Below, in pieces: positions 40,054 to 48,985 of a stretch of 64,000 nucleotides of DNA (its first letter is position 1; the number at the start of each line of letters is the position of its first letter). The notes under the pieces were generated by a model, which was not told where the DNA came from, searched no databases, and saw only the letters and a list, made by a program, of their open reading frames with translations. This stretch comes from Actinomycetospora sp. NBRC 106378 (GTDB taxonomy: Bacteria > Actinomycetota > Actinomycetes > Mycobacteriales > Pseudonocardiaceae), in contig NZ_BSTT01000002.1 of NCBI RefSeq assembly GCF_030269685.1, positions 558,001 to 622,000 on the forward strand. The letters are read 5' to 3'. The position numbers and the translations under genes are program-made.

Positions 40054-41400
40054 ATGACCCCGCAGTCGCGGCTCCGGGTCACCGTCCTGGGGCTCAACTA
40101 CGCCCCGGAACCCACGGGCATCGCCCCCTACACCACCGGGCTCGCCCGGTTCCTCGCCGAGGCGGGCCACGACGTCCACGTCGTCACCGGTCTGCCGCAC
40201 TACCCGCACTGGCGGGTCGACCCGGCCTACCAGCGGCGCACCGTCGAGGAGCGCGACGGCGACGTCCGCGTCACGCGGGTCGCCCACCCCGTGCCGGTCA
40301 ACCCGATCGGCCCCGGACGCGTCGCGATGGAGGCGGCCTTCGCGGCCCGTGCCACGCGCGTCGTCACCCGGAGCGGCTCCCGCCCCGACGTCGTCGTCGC
40401 CGTGAGCCCGGCCCTGCTCTCGGTGGCGGCGGCCGCGACCCTGCGCCGCCCCGGACGCACCGCCGTCGGCGTCATCCCGCAGGACCTCTACGGCCACGCC
40501 CTCGCCGAGACGGCGCTGGGGTCCGGCCGTGCCGCCGCCACGGCCGCCGCCCTCGAGCGCCGGCTGCTCGCCCGGGCCGACGGCGTCGTCGCCATCCACC
40601 GGCGCTTCCGGTCCTCGCTCGCCGTGATGGGCGTCGCGGAGGACCGCATCACGACGATCCGGAACTGGACCCACGTCCCCACCGCCACCCGCCGTCCGGC
40701 CGACGTCAGCGCGATCCGTCGCGAGCTCGGCTGGCGCGACGACGAGATCATCGCCCTGCACGCCGGGAACATGGGCGCCAAGCAGGGGCTGGAGAACGTC
40801 GTCGAGGCAGCCCGCCAGGCCGACCTCGACGGCTGCCCGATCCGCTTCGTGCTCCTCGGTCACGGCAGCCGCCGCGACCACCTCCGGGCCTACGCGCAGG
40901 GCGTCCGGCGCATCCAGTTCCTCGACCCGCTGCCCACCGAGCGCTTCACCGACGCCCTCGCCGCCGCCGACGTCCTCGTGCTCAACGAGCAGCCCGGCGT
41001 GGCGGAGATGTGCGTCCCCAGCAAGCTGACCTCGTACTTCGCCGCCGGACGCCCGGTGGTCGCGGCCACCGAGCGGCTCTCGGCCGCGAGCGCCGAGATC
41101 GCCGTCTCCCAGGCCGGCGTCACCGTCGAGCCCGGCTCGCCGCGGGCCCTCCTCGAGGCCGTCATCGACGTCCGCCTGGCGCCCGACGAGGCCGAGGCCA
41201 TGGGGTTGCGCGGCCAGCTGTTCGCCCACGACGTCCTGCACGTCGACGCGGCCCGCGCGGCCTACGTCGCGTGGGTCGAGGGGCTCGCCGCCTCCCGCTC
41301 CCGGCCCGACCACGAGCCCCTCCCGGAGGTGGCCACGGACGTCGGGGTGAGCGACGGCGGGCCGCGGCGGCTCCCGAACTCGTGGGTGGAGCCGGCGTGA
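40054..41400 (+). CDS. WcaI-like GT4 glycosyltransferase, module B
   Basis: A 448-aa GT-B fold enzyme. The N-terminal domain reads VLGLNYAPEPTGIAPYTTGL and VHVVTGLPHYPHWRV, as in colanic-acid WcaI. The C-terminal nucleotide-sugar site contains IIALHAGNMGAKQGLENVVE and VPSKLTSYFAAGRPVVA (the E of the usual E-x7-E is replaced around here). The cytosolic side adds a sugar to the lipid-linked unit. ATG at 40054 follows GGAGG by 8 nt. First gene of the module B operon; stop overlaps the next start (GTGA). Confidence 0.9.
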   Translation: MTPQSRLRVTVLGLNYAPEPTGIAPYTTGLARFLAEAGHDVHVVTGLPHYPHWRVDPAYQRRTVEERDGDVRVTRVAHPVPVNPIGPGRVAMEAAFAARATRVVTRSGSRPDVVVAVSPALLSVAAAATLRRPGRTAVGVIPQDLYGHALAETALGSGRAAATAAALERRLLARADGVVAIHRRFRSSLAVMGVAEDRITTIRNWTHVPTATRRPADVSAIRRELGWRDDEIIALHAGNMGAKQGLENVVEAARQADLDGCPIRFVLLGHGSRRDHLRAYAQGVRRIQFLDPLPTERFTDALAAADVLVLNEQPGVAEMCVPSKLTSYFAAGRPVVAATERLSAASAEIAVSQAGVTVEPGSPRALLEAVIDVRLAPDEAEAMGLRGQLFAHDVLHVDAARAAYVAWVEGLAASRSRPDHEPLPEVATDVGVSDGGPRRLPNSWVEPA

Positions 41401-42545
41401 GGATCGCGCTCGTCCACAGCTACCACCACACCGAGGTGCCCTCGGGGGAGAACGTGGTGGTCGACGCCCAGGCGCAGGCGCTGCAGGACGCGGGCCACGA
41501 GGTCGTCGTCGTCGCCCAGCACAACGACCTCCGCCGCCGCCGGCGCACCTACCCGCTCGAGGCCGCCGCCACCGTCGCCACCGGACTCGGACCGGACCCG
41601 ACGGCGATGCTGCGCCGCATCGCCCCGGACGTGGTCCACGTGCACAACCTCTTCCCGAACTTCGGCACCCGCTGGCTCGCCCGGTGGGAGGGCCCGCTGG
41701 TCGCGACGCTGCACAACTTCCGCCCGATCTGCCCGGCCGGGACGCTGCTGCGCGACGGGAAGCGCTGCACCGACTGCATCCACACGCCGAGCGCCGCGGT
41801 GACCCACCGCTGCTTCCAGCACTCGCGGATCGCGACCCTGCCGCTCGCGGTCGCCACCCGCGGCGGCGCCGTGAACCACCCGGTGGTCCGCCGGGCCGAC
41901 CGGCTGATCACCATCTCCCGGCGCGCGGCCGACGAGTACCTCGCCGCCGGGGTGGACCGGGACCGGCTCGTCGTCGTCCCCAACGCGGTCGCCGACCTCG
42001 CGGCGACCACCCACGACGCCGACCACGTCCATGCCCCGCGGTGGCTGTTCGTCGGCCGGCTCTCCGCCGAGAAGGGGGTCGCAGCCCTGCTCGACGGCTG
42101 GCCCGCGCACCTGCCGCTCGACCTGATCGGCACCGGCGACCAGCAGCCCGAGCTCGGGCGCCGCCACGGCGACCGGCCGAACATCCGTTTCCTCGGGGGC
42201 ATGGGGAACGAGGAGGTCCGGACCCGGCTCGCCGGCTACACCGGCCTCGTCGTCCCGAGCCTGTGGGCCGAGGCCGGACCGCCCCTGACCTACGTCGAGG
42301 CACTCGCGGCCGGCGTCCCCGTCGTCGCCTTCGTGGGCAACGGGGCGGCCGACGACATCGCCCGGCACGGCACCGGGCTCGTCGTCCGGAACGACGCGCA
42401 CGAGCTCGCCGTCGCCCTCAAGGACGTGCAGCGCGACCGGCCCGCGCTCTCCCGGCGGGCCCGCACGGCCTACGAGCAGCACTTCTCCACCCGCGCGTGG
42501 GTGTCCACCCTCACCGACCTCTACCGGGAGACCTGCCATGGCTGA
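41397..42545 (+). CDS. GT4 glycosyltransferase, module B
   Basis: A 382-aa GT-B enzyme: MRIALVHSYHHTEVPSGENV, VVHVHNLFPNFGTRW and VATLHNFRPICPAGTLL in the acceptor half; RWLFVGRLSAEKGVAALLDG and SLWAEAGPPLTYVEALAAG in the donor half. The latter carries E-x7-E type spacing. A Cys pair (KRCTDCIH) in the acceptor domain is found in several capsule glycosyltransferases. GTG at 41397 overlaps the preceding stop by 4 nt, and its end overlaps the methyltransferase gene by 8 nt. Confidence 0.9.
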   Translation: MRIALVHSYHHTEVPSGENVVVDAQAQALQDAGHEVVVVAQHNDLRRRRRTYPLEAAATVATGLGPDPTAMLRRIAPDVVHVHNLFPNFGTRWLARWEGPLVATLHNFRPICPAGTLLRDGKRCTDCIHTPSAAVTHRCFQHSRIATLPLAVATRGGAVNHPVVRRADRLITISRRAADEYLAAGVDRDRLVVVPNAVADLAATTHDADHVHAPRWLFVGRLSAEKGVAALLDGWPAHLPLDLIGTGDQQPELGRRHGDRPNIRFLGGMGNEEVRTRLAGYTGLVVPSLWAEAGPPLTYVEALAAGVPVVAFVGNGAADDIARHGTGLVVRNDAHELAVALKDVQRDRPALSRRARTAYEQHFSTRAWVSTLTDLYRETCHG

Positions 42546-43317
42546 CGCCGGCGGCGGCACCTACGCCGCGATCCTCACCGACCTGCTCGACCGAGGGGTC
42601 ATCGCCCGGGACGACGCGATCCTGGTCCAGTTCGCCGGAGCCTTCGACGAGGCCGTCACCGCGCGGGTCGGGCTCACCCGCTGCACGTTCTCCAACCTCG
42701 CGCCCGACTCGCCGTCGTCGCGCCTCGCCGACGGTCACGGCGCCGACGGTCGAGCTCCGCTGCGCTCCGTCTCCCGAGCCGACGCCCACCGCATGCCCTA
42801 CGCCGACGCGAGCTTCGACCACGTCATCGGCCACGCCGGGCTGCACCACTGCTCCCGGCCCCACCAGGCACTGCACGAGATGTACCGGATCGCCCGGCAC
42901 ACCGTGGTGGCCGTCGAGAACCAGGACTCCCCGCTCATGCGCCTCGCCTGCTCGCTGGGGCTCGCCGGGGTCTACGAGCACGACGCGGTCGCCGACGGCG
43001 GCGGTACCACCGGCGGGGTCGACGGCACCGGCACCCCGAACCACGTCTACCGGTGGACCCGCCACGAGGTGCGCAAGACCGTGGCCAGCTTCGACCCCGG
43101 CCACGCGGTGCCGATCGAGTTCCACTCGCGCTGGCTGATCGGGTCCGACCGGGCCCTGACGGCGAGCATGCGCTCCGCCGTCGGCGGGCGCGAGCGCGTG
43201 ATCGGGCTGCTCAACGGCGGCCTGAACACCGTGGCGCGCCGGCAGGGCAACATCTTCGGCTTCACCGTCCGCAAGGACCTCGCGGTGGCCCAGCCCTGGG
43301 TCGGGGTGCCCGCATGA
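42538..43317 (+). CDS. methyltransferase-like protein, module B
   Basis: A 259-aa protein with a SAM-methyltransferase late-fold pattern: ADAHRMPYADASFDHVIGHA, GLHHCSRPHQALHEMYRIAR and TVVAVENQDSPLMRL. The glycine-rich motif I is not clear (the region is ILVQFAGAFDEAV instead), so cofactor binding may be altered. Module position and the flanking overlaps (8 nt before, ATGA after) tie it to polysaccharide modification. Confidence 0.72.
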   Translation: MADAGGGTYAAILTDLLDRGVIARDDAILVQFAGAFDEAVTARVGLTRCTFSNLAPDSPSSRLADGHGADGRAPLRSVSRADAHRMPYADASFDHVIGHAGLHHCSRPHQALHEMYRIARHTVVAVENQDSPLMRLACSLGLAGVYEHDAVADGGGTTGGVDGTGTPNHVYRWTRHEVRKTVASFDPGHAVPIEFHSRWLIGSDRALTASMRSAVGGRERVIGLLNGGLNTVARRQGNIFGFTVRKDLAVAQPWVGVPA

Positions 43318-43994
43318 TCACCCACCGCACGCTGCGCACCCTCGCCGCCGCGATCGCCGTCGTGCTGCCGCGGCGCCTGCGCCGGCTCGTCCACACTCAC
43401 CTGCTGGGCTACGAGCTGGCTTCCACTGCGTCGATCGGCCACTCGTTCATCGACGTCGACCGTCTCGTCCTGGGCGAGCGCGCCCGCATCGGCCACCTCG
43501 TCGTCATGCGGGGCTGCGAGCGGGTCGTCCTGGGGACCGGCGCCGTGGTCCTCATGCTCGTCTGGGTCAACTCGGTCCGGCGCTCCACCGGCTACTTCGC
43601 GGGCCTGGAGAGCCGGCGTCCGGAGCTGGTCATGGGCGACCACTCGATGATCTCCGCGCTGCACCTCATCGACGCGTGCGACCTCGTCGAGCTCGGCGAC
43701 TACGCCGCGATCGCGGGCTTCGGGTCGATCGTGCAGACCCACGCCGTGGACGTCGAGAACATGGTCCAGGACGCCCGCCCGATCCGGCTCGGCGAGTACG
43801 CGATGGTCGCGACGCACTGCGTGCTGCTGCCGGGAGCGGTCGTCCCGCCGCGCTCGATCGTCGCCGCCGGCTCGACCGTGACCAAGGCGCTGCACGTCGA
43901 GCACCAGGTCTACGCCGGGTCGCCGGCCCGGCCCGCCCGGGCGCTCGACCCCGCGATGGCGTTCCTGCACCGCACGACGTCCGAGATCGCCTGA
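43314..43994 (+). CDS. left-handed beta-helix acyltransferase, module B
   Basis: A 226-aa hexapeptide transferase. After a basic/hydrophobic N-terminus (IAVVLPRRLRRLVH), beta-helix coils run through LVLGERARIGHLVVMRG, VELGDYAAIAGFGSIVQ, IRLGEYAMVATHCVLLPG and VPPRSIVAAGSTVTKAL, ending in VYAGSPARPARA. The QTHAVDVENM site matches THGVDV in the module A enzyme at 29098. An O-acetyl or similar transfer to the glycan is expected. ATG overlaps the previous stop (ATGA). Confidence 0.85.
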   Translation: MITHRTLRTLAAAIAVVLPRRLRRLVHTHLLGYELASTASIGHSFIDVDRLVLGERARIGHLVVMRGCERVVLGTGAVVLMLVWVNSVRRSTGYFAGLESRRPELVMGDHSMISALHLIDACDLVELGDYAAIAGFGSIVQTHAVDVENMVQDARPIRLGEYAMVATHCVLLPGAVVPPRSIVAAGSTVTKALHVEHQVYAGSPARPARALDPAMAFLHRTTSEIA

Positions 43995-43996
43995 CG

Positions 43997-45283
43997 ATGG
44001 GCCGGGGACGGGCGATCACGGGGATCGTCGGGATCACGGACCAGATCGTGAGCTCGGCGAGCAACTACCTGACCGCGTTGGTGGCGTCGGCGGTCCTGGC
44101 GCCGGAGGCGTTCGGGGCGTTCGTCGCCGCGTACGCGGTGGTGACGGTGCTGTGCGCGGCGGCCCGCGCGGTGATCGGGGAGCCGCTGCTCGCGCACCTC
44201 CCGACGGTGGACGTGGCGCGGCGCCCACCGCTGGGTTCCGCGGCGCTCGCGGCCGCGGTCGTCCTCGGCGTGGGCGGCCTCGCGGTGTGCGTGATCGGTG
44301 GCCTCGCCTGGGACGGCCCCGTCGGGGACGCCCTGCTCGCCCTCGCGGTGTGGGTGCCGGGTGCGGTCGCGGTCGACGCCGGCCGGTACGTCCTGCTCGC
44401 CCGGTCCGACACCCGCCGGGCGCTGCTGATCGACGTCGTCTGGCTGCTCGCCCAGGGGCTCGTCCTCGGGGCCTATCTCCTGACAGAGCAATCGAGCACG
44501 CCGATAGGGGGTGCGGGCATCTCGGTTGCCGGCGTCGCGGCCGCGTGGGGGGTCGGCGCGCTGGTCGCGCTGGCCGCCGTCGTCGTGGTGACGCCGGAGG
44601 CGCGGCACCTCGGCGACGCGGCTCGCTGGTTCGCGGAGTCCCGCCACCTCGCCGGCTGGTTCACGCTCACCTCGGTGCTCGGGCAGGCCCAGGTGTACCT
44701 GGTGCTGTTCGCGGCCGGGGTGGTGCTGACCGCCGACGACGTGGCGGGCCTGCGGGCCGTGCAGCTGCTGGTGTTCCAGCCGCCCGTGACCGTCCTCGCG
44801 GCGCTGCTGGTGCTCACGACCCCGGTGATGGCGCGCCACGCCGTCGCCGGGGACCGCGCGGGGCTGCTGCGGGCCCGTCGGGTCGCCCTCCTCGGCGCCG
44901 CCGGGCTCGGCGTGGTCCTGCTCGGCGCGATCCCGCTGCGCGAGACCCTCATGGGGCTGCTGTTCCCGCAGTACGTCGGCCACGCCGGGCTCGTCGTGCC
45001 GATCGTGCTGCAGACGGCCCTCGCGGCCCTCGCGGTGCCCTTCCTCGCCCAGATCCGCGGTGAGCGCCGGGCGCGTTCGCTGTTCGCGCTCCAGGTGGTC
45101 ACCGCCGCCGGGATGCTCGCGGGCGCCGGAGCGGGCCTCGTCGTCGGGGGCGCGGCCGGCTCCGGGGTCACGGGGCTGGCGTGGGGGCTCACGGCCTCCT
45201 CGCTGGTCGCGCTCGGGGCCGCGGTCGCCGCGACCACGGGGGAGCGCTCCACCCCCGTCGTCCGGACCCGGGTCGCGGCGTGA
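43997..45283 (+). CDS. Wzx-like polysaccharide flippase, module B
   Basis: A 428-aa polytopic membrane protein of about 12 segments, starting GIVGITDQIVSSASNYLTAL, with RAVIGEPLLAHLPTVD and VAGLRAVQLLVFQPPVTVLA. These blocks are shared with the module A flippase. It would export the lipid-linked repeat unit built by the two upstream glycosyltransferases. ATG at 43997 is 2 nt after the acyltransferase stop; the end overlaps the next start (GTGA). Confidence 0.87.
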   Translation: MGRGRAITGIVGITDQIVSSASNYLTALVASAVLAPEAFGAFVAAYAVVTVLCAAARAVIGEPLLAHLPTVDVARRPPLGSAALAAAVVLGVGGLAVCVIGGLAWDGPVGDALLALAVWVPGAVAVDAGRYVLLARSDTRRALLIDVVWLLAQGLVLGAYLLTEQSSTPIGGAGISVAGVAAAWGVGALVALAAVVVVTPEARHLGDAARWFAESRHLAGWFTLTSVLGQAQVYLVLFAAGVVLTADDVAGLRAVQLLVFQPPVTVLAALLVLTTPVMARHAVAGDRAGLLRARRVALLGAAGLGVVLLGAIPLRETLMGLLFPQYVGHAGLVVPIVLQTALAALAVPFLAQIRGERRARSLFALQVVTAAGMLAGAGAGLVVGGAAGSGVTGLAWGLTASSLVALGAAVAATTGERSTPVVRTRVAA

Positions 45284-46749
45284 ACCGCGTCCTCTTGCTC
45301 GGCGGGGTGGTCGCGCTCCTCGTGGCCGGGCTGCTCGTGCTCGACGCGACCCGGCTGGTGGGGGTGACCTCGACCGTGCCGGCGCTCGCGCTCGTCGTCG
45401 GGATCGGACTCGTCGTGGTGCTGCGGGGCGCGGGCGACCTCGGGGTCACGCTGCTGGCCTGCGCGGTGGCCACGGCGACGTGGAACGGGGTCTCCCTCGG
45501 CCTCCCGCTGGGCCACCTGTTCCTCGCCGCGGCGCTCGTGGTGCTGGCACTGCTCGCCGTCGGTGGTGGCGTGCGGCTCGAGGTGCCGCGGTGGGTGTGG
45601 CCGCTGCCCGCGGCGCTGCTGCTGGTCGTCGTGTGCTCGGTGCTGTTCCCGGTCGAGCGCGGCTACCTCAGCGGGCGGTTCGGGGTGCCGATCGACGCCG
45701 CCACCGCGGCCGCCATCCCGAGCCCGGGCATCGCGAACCTGCTCAACGGGGTCCGGTGGATCGTCCCGGCGCTCGCGCTGCCGCTGGCGGTGTGCCTCGC
45801 CGTGGCGGGCCGCGAGCCGAACGCCCGGACCCGGCTGGCCCGGACGCTCACCGCGGCGTGGGTGCTGGGCGCCGCCGTCAACGCGGCGGTCGCGCTCGCC
45901 GACGAGACCGGGCTGACGGCCATCAGCGCCCACTTCATCAGCGTCGACGTCGGCGGACGGCAGGCGGGCCTCACCGCCCAGCCCAACCACCTCGCCCTGT
46001 CCGTCGGGCTCGCCGCCCCCGTCGCGGTGTGGTTCGTGCTCTCCACCCACCGCCGCGAACGGCTGCTCTGGGCGACGGCGGCCGCGGTGATGGGCGGCGG
46101 GCTGTTCGTCTCCGGGTCCCGCGGCGGGCTCGTCGTGGCCCTCGCCGCCGTCGTCGTCGCGCTGGCCGTCGACCGCCTCGGCCGCCGGACCCTGCTCCCG
46201 CTCGCGGGCGGCGCGCTCGGCGCGGGCACGCTCCTCGTCGCCTTCTTCCCGACGATGCTCGACCGGCTCGGGACCGCGCTCCGGCTCTCCGGCGCCGAGA
46301 GCGCCGCCGAGTCCGACGCCATCCGGGCCCGCATCCACGCCCAGGCCGCCCTCGACATCGAGCACTCGCCGCTGCGGGGCATCGGCCTCGCCGTCATGAC
46401 CGAGGGCCACAGCATCTACCTCCAGCTCGGTGCCTCCGGCGGGGCGCTCCTGCTCCTCGCCTTCCTGACGACGGCGGCCGGCGCGCTCCTCGACGGCACC
46501 GCGCTCGCCCGCTCCGGGGGCGCGGCCGCCGGCCCCGCGCGGGCGCTGGTCGTCGCGTTCGCCGCCTGGCTCGTGGTCGGCGTCGTCGAGAACCAGATCG
46601 CCGACCTCTACCTCTACGTCCCCCTCGCCCTGCTCGCCGGGCTGGCCGTGTCGGCCGCGCCCGCCGCCGACCCGACCAGGCCCCTGTCCACCGCCGTCCC
46701 GTCCCCACCGGCCCTCGTCCGCTCCGGCGCCCCGGGAGAACCGTCATGA
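45280..46749 (+). CDS. O-antigen ligase / Wzy-type polymerase, module B
   Basis: A 489-aa membrane protein with about 12 segments. The Wzy_C signature lies in the second half: LTAQPNHLALSVGLAAPVAV, GGGLFVSGSRGGLVVALAAV (the SRGG motif) and LRGIGLAVMTEGHSIYLQLG with a conserved His. The soluble loop DRLGTALRLSGAESAAESDA precedes the last helices. It differs in family from the module A polymerase, so the modules are not simple copies. GTG at 45280. Confidence 0.87.
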   Translation: MNRVLLLGGVVALLVAGLLVLDATRLVGVTSTVPALALVVGIGLVVVLRGAGDLGVTLLACAVATATWNGVSLGLPLGHLFLAAALVVLALLAVGGGVRLEVPRWVWPLPAALLLVVVCSVLFPVERGYLSGRFGVPIDAATAAAIPSPGIANLLNGVRWIVPALALPLAVCLAVAGREPNARTRLARTLTAAWVLGAAVNAAVALADETGLTAISAHFISVDVGGRQAGLTAQPNHLALSVGLAAPVAVWFVLSTHRRERLLWATAAAVMGGGLFVSGSRGGLVVALAAVVVALAVDRLGRRTLLPLAGGALGAGTLLVAFFPTMLDRLGTALRLSGAESAAESDAIRARIHAQAALDIEHSPLRGIGLAVMTEGHSIYLQLGASGGALLLLAFLTTAAGALLDGTALARSGGAAAGPARALVVAFAAWLVVGVVENQIADLYLYVPLALLAGLAVSAAPAADPTRPLSTAVPSPPALVRSGAPGEPS

Positions 46750-48239
46750 CCTTCGTCGCCCTGCTCACCGCGCTCCGCCGCCGCTGGCTGCTGCTCGTCG
46801 CCGGCCTCGCCGTGGGGCTCGCCGTCGCCGCGGGCGTCACGGCCTTCCTGCCCCGCCACTACGCCGGCACGGCCAGCCTGTACGTCTCGGCCGTCGACGA
46901 CACCTCGGCCCAGAACGCCTACCAGGGCGTCCTGCTCTCCCAGCAGCGGGTGAAGTCCTACACCGAGATCCTCACCTCGGAGCGGGTGCTGCGCCCGGTC
47001 ATGGACGCCGCGGGCATCCCCGGGTCGACCGCGGACTTCGCCGACCACGTCGCGGTCACCACCGACACCGACTCGACGGTCATGAAGGTGACCGTCACCG
47101 AGGACTCCGCGCAGCAGGCGGCCGACCTCGCGAACGCCGTCGCCGCCCGCTTCTCCCAGGTCGTGGGGCAGCTCGAGCGGCCGGCCGGGACGGGGCAGGG
47201 GACCCCGGCGGTCACGGTCGCCACCGTCGACGCGGCCGTGGTGGACCCGACGGCGGTGTTCCCGCGCTGGTCGGTCAACCTCGTCGTCGGGGTGGTCGTC
47301 GGGCTGCTGCTCGGGGCCGCCGCCGCCGTGGTCGCCGCCGCCACGGACCGCTCGCTGCGCCGCCCGGCCGACCTCGCCGCGCTCGTCGGCGCCCCGTCGC
47401 TCGGCAGCCTGCCCACGGTGCGCGGAGCCTTCCTGCCCGACACGCTCGACGCCGGCGGCGACCACGCCGAGGCCGTCCGGCGGGTGCGCACGAACCTCGC
47501 GTTCGCCGAGGTCGACGACGCCGTGCGGGTCATCACCGTCGCCAGCGCGGTGTCGGGGGAGGGCCGCACGAGCCTGGTCCAGGCCCTCGCGTCCGCGTTC
47601 GCGGCGACCGGGCGGGTCGCCGTGGTCGAGGGCGACCTGCGCGCCCCGGTGCTCGGCGAGCGCCTCGGCCTGCACGGCCACCTGGGCCTCACCGACGTGC
47701 TGCGCGGTCGGTGCGCGCTCGAGTCGGCGCTGCAGCAGCACCGGGGCGTCGACGTCCTGGTCAGCGGTGAGGTCCCGACCGACCCGTCGGGCCTGCTCGC
47801 CTCGCGCGCCCTCGGCACGGTGCTCGAGCGGCTCCGGGCCACCCACGACGTCGTCCTCGTCGACGCGCCGGCGCTCGGCCCCGTCGCCGACGCGGCCGTC
47901 CTCGCCGCCGGGTCCGACGGCGCGGTGCTGCTGTGCCGGGCGGGCACGACGCCCGCCGAGGCCGTTACCGCCGCGGCCGACGCCCTGCGCGCCGTCGGCG
48001 CCCGGGTCGTGGGCACGGTGCTGACCGGCGACGGCGAGACCCGGGCCGCGCCCGCGGTGCCGGCCACGTCCCGCTCCGACGGCGGGATCGGCTCCGCCCC
48101 GAGGCTCGCCCCGGCCGCGGGCCCCGCCCGGCCCGCGCTGGTCGGGCTGGAGAGCCGGTCGGCGGGGACGGTCGCGAGCTTCGACCTGTGGTCGACGCGG
48201 CGCGCGTCCGGCGGCGGCGCCCACCGGGCCGTGCGGTGA
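46746..48239 (+). CDS. Wzc-like chain-length/BY-kinase protein with altered Walker A
   Basis: A 497-aa protein. The Wzz domain has membrane helices at about residues 12-34 and 178-202. The cytoplasmic ATPase half contains TVASAVSGEGRTSLVQALAS, where the Walker A Lys is Arg (residue 274); Walker A' is VVEGDLRAPVLGE (first Asp replaced by Glu); Walker B is VVLVDAPAL. The C-terminal tail has no Tyr cluster. It should control polymer length or export, but kinase activity is doubtful. ATG overlaps the ligase stop (ATGA). Confidence 0.88.
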   Translation: MTFVALLTALRRRWLLLVAGLAVGLAVAAGVTAFLPRHYAGTASLYVSAVDDTSAQNAYQGVLLSQQRVKSYTEILTSERVLRPVMDAAGIPGSTADFADHVAVTTDTDSTVMKVTVTEDSAQQAADLANAVAARFSQVVGQLERPAGTGQGTPAVTVATVDAAVVDPTAVFPRWSVNLVVGVVVGLLLGAAAAVVAAATDRSLRRPADLAALVGAPSLGSLPTVRGAFLPDTLDAGGDHAEAVRRVRTNLAFAEVDDAVRVITVASAVSGEGRTSLVQALASAFAATGRVAVVEGDLRAPVLGERLGLHGHLGLTDVLRGRCALESALQQHRGVDVLVSGEVPTDPSGLLASRALGTVLERLRATHDVVLVDAPALGPVADAAVLAAGSDGAVLLCRAGTTPAEAVTAAADALRAVGARVVGTVLTGDGETRAAPAVPATSRSDGGIGSAPRLAPAAGPARPALVGLESRSAGTVASFDLWSTRRASGGGAHRAVR

Positions 48240-48943
48240 CGCTCACCCGGCGCGGCGTCCTCGGGCTGGGCGGCGCCGCGCTGCTCGGGGCGCTCGCCGG
48301 GTGCGGCGCGTCGGCCCTCGCGACCCCGGTCGCGGGGGTCCCGGACGTGCCCCTGCGCCGCCACACCCGCTGGACCGGTCGCCCGGACGGTCCGCTGCCC
48401 GCCGCGGGGGACGAGGGCGTGCCCTTCACGACGCTGCTCTCGAACACCACGGCCCGGCCCTCGCTGCGCGGCGGCGTGCTCGTCGGGAACCTCCCGGCCC
48501 GCTCGTCGGCGGCGTACGTGACCCAGCCGCTCGGGGCGCCGGTGCGGCGGATCGGCGCGCGGATCGCCTTCGGGCCGGGGACGACGTCGGGCTCCGCGGC
48601 CCTCGTCGCGTGGAACGGTGCCCCGGAGGTCGACCGCGTCGACGGGCACCTGCACCTGGTGTTCACCCCGGACCGGTGGATCGCCGGCGTGCTCGAGGGC
48701 GGCCGCGTCCGCGAGATCGCCCGGGACGACTACGGGCTCGCGCTGCCGCAGGACGGCACGCCGCGCACGGTCGACGTCGTCACCGCCGGGGACACGGTGG
48801 TCCTCCGGCTGCCCGACGGCACGGCCACGTCCGTCCGCGACGCCCGGTTCGGCACGGGCAGCGGCACGGTCGCGGTGTGGGAGTTCTACAAGAACGCCGA
48901 CGACTCCGCGGAGGTCACGTTCGCCGAGACGTGGGCGGGCTGA
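48236..48943 (+). CDS. Tat/lipobox lipoprotein of the polysaccharide locus (paralogue 2)
   Basis: A 235-aa predicted lipoprotein. The signal TLTRRGVLGLGGAALLGALA runs to lipobox Cys23 (LAGC). The mature part shares DGPLPAAGDEGVP, RIGARIAFGPGTTSGSA, LPQDGTPRTVDV and VWEFYKN, ending AETWAG, with the module A protein at 33762. No known family is recognised. GTG at 48236 overlaps the Wzc stop, so it is the last gene of module B. Its reappearance in both modules argues for a direct role in assembly or attachment of the polymer. Confidence 0.75.
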   Translation: MTLTRRGVLGLGGAALLGALAGCGASALATPVAGVPDVPLRRHTRWTGRPDGPLPAAGDEGVPFTTLLSNTTARPSLRGGVLVGNLPARSSAAYVTQPLGAPVRRIGARIAFGPGTTSGSAALVAWNGAPEVDRVDGHLHLVFTPDRWIAGVLEGGRVREIARDDYGLALPQDGTPRTVDVVTAGDTVVLRLPDGTATSVRDARFGTGSGTVAVWEFYKNADDSAEVTFAETWAG

Positions 48944-48985
48944 TCCCCGGGTCGCCGCGCGGTCTCCGAGCGGAAGCGCGTCGGG

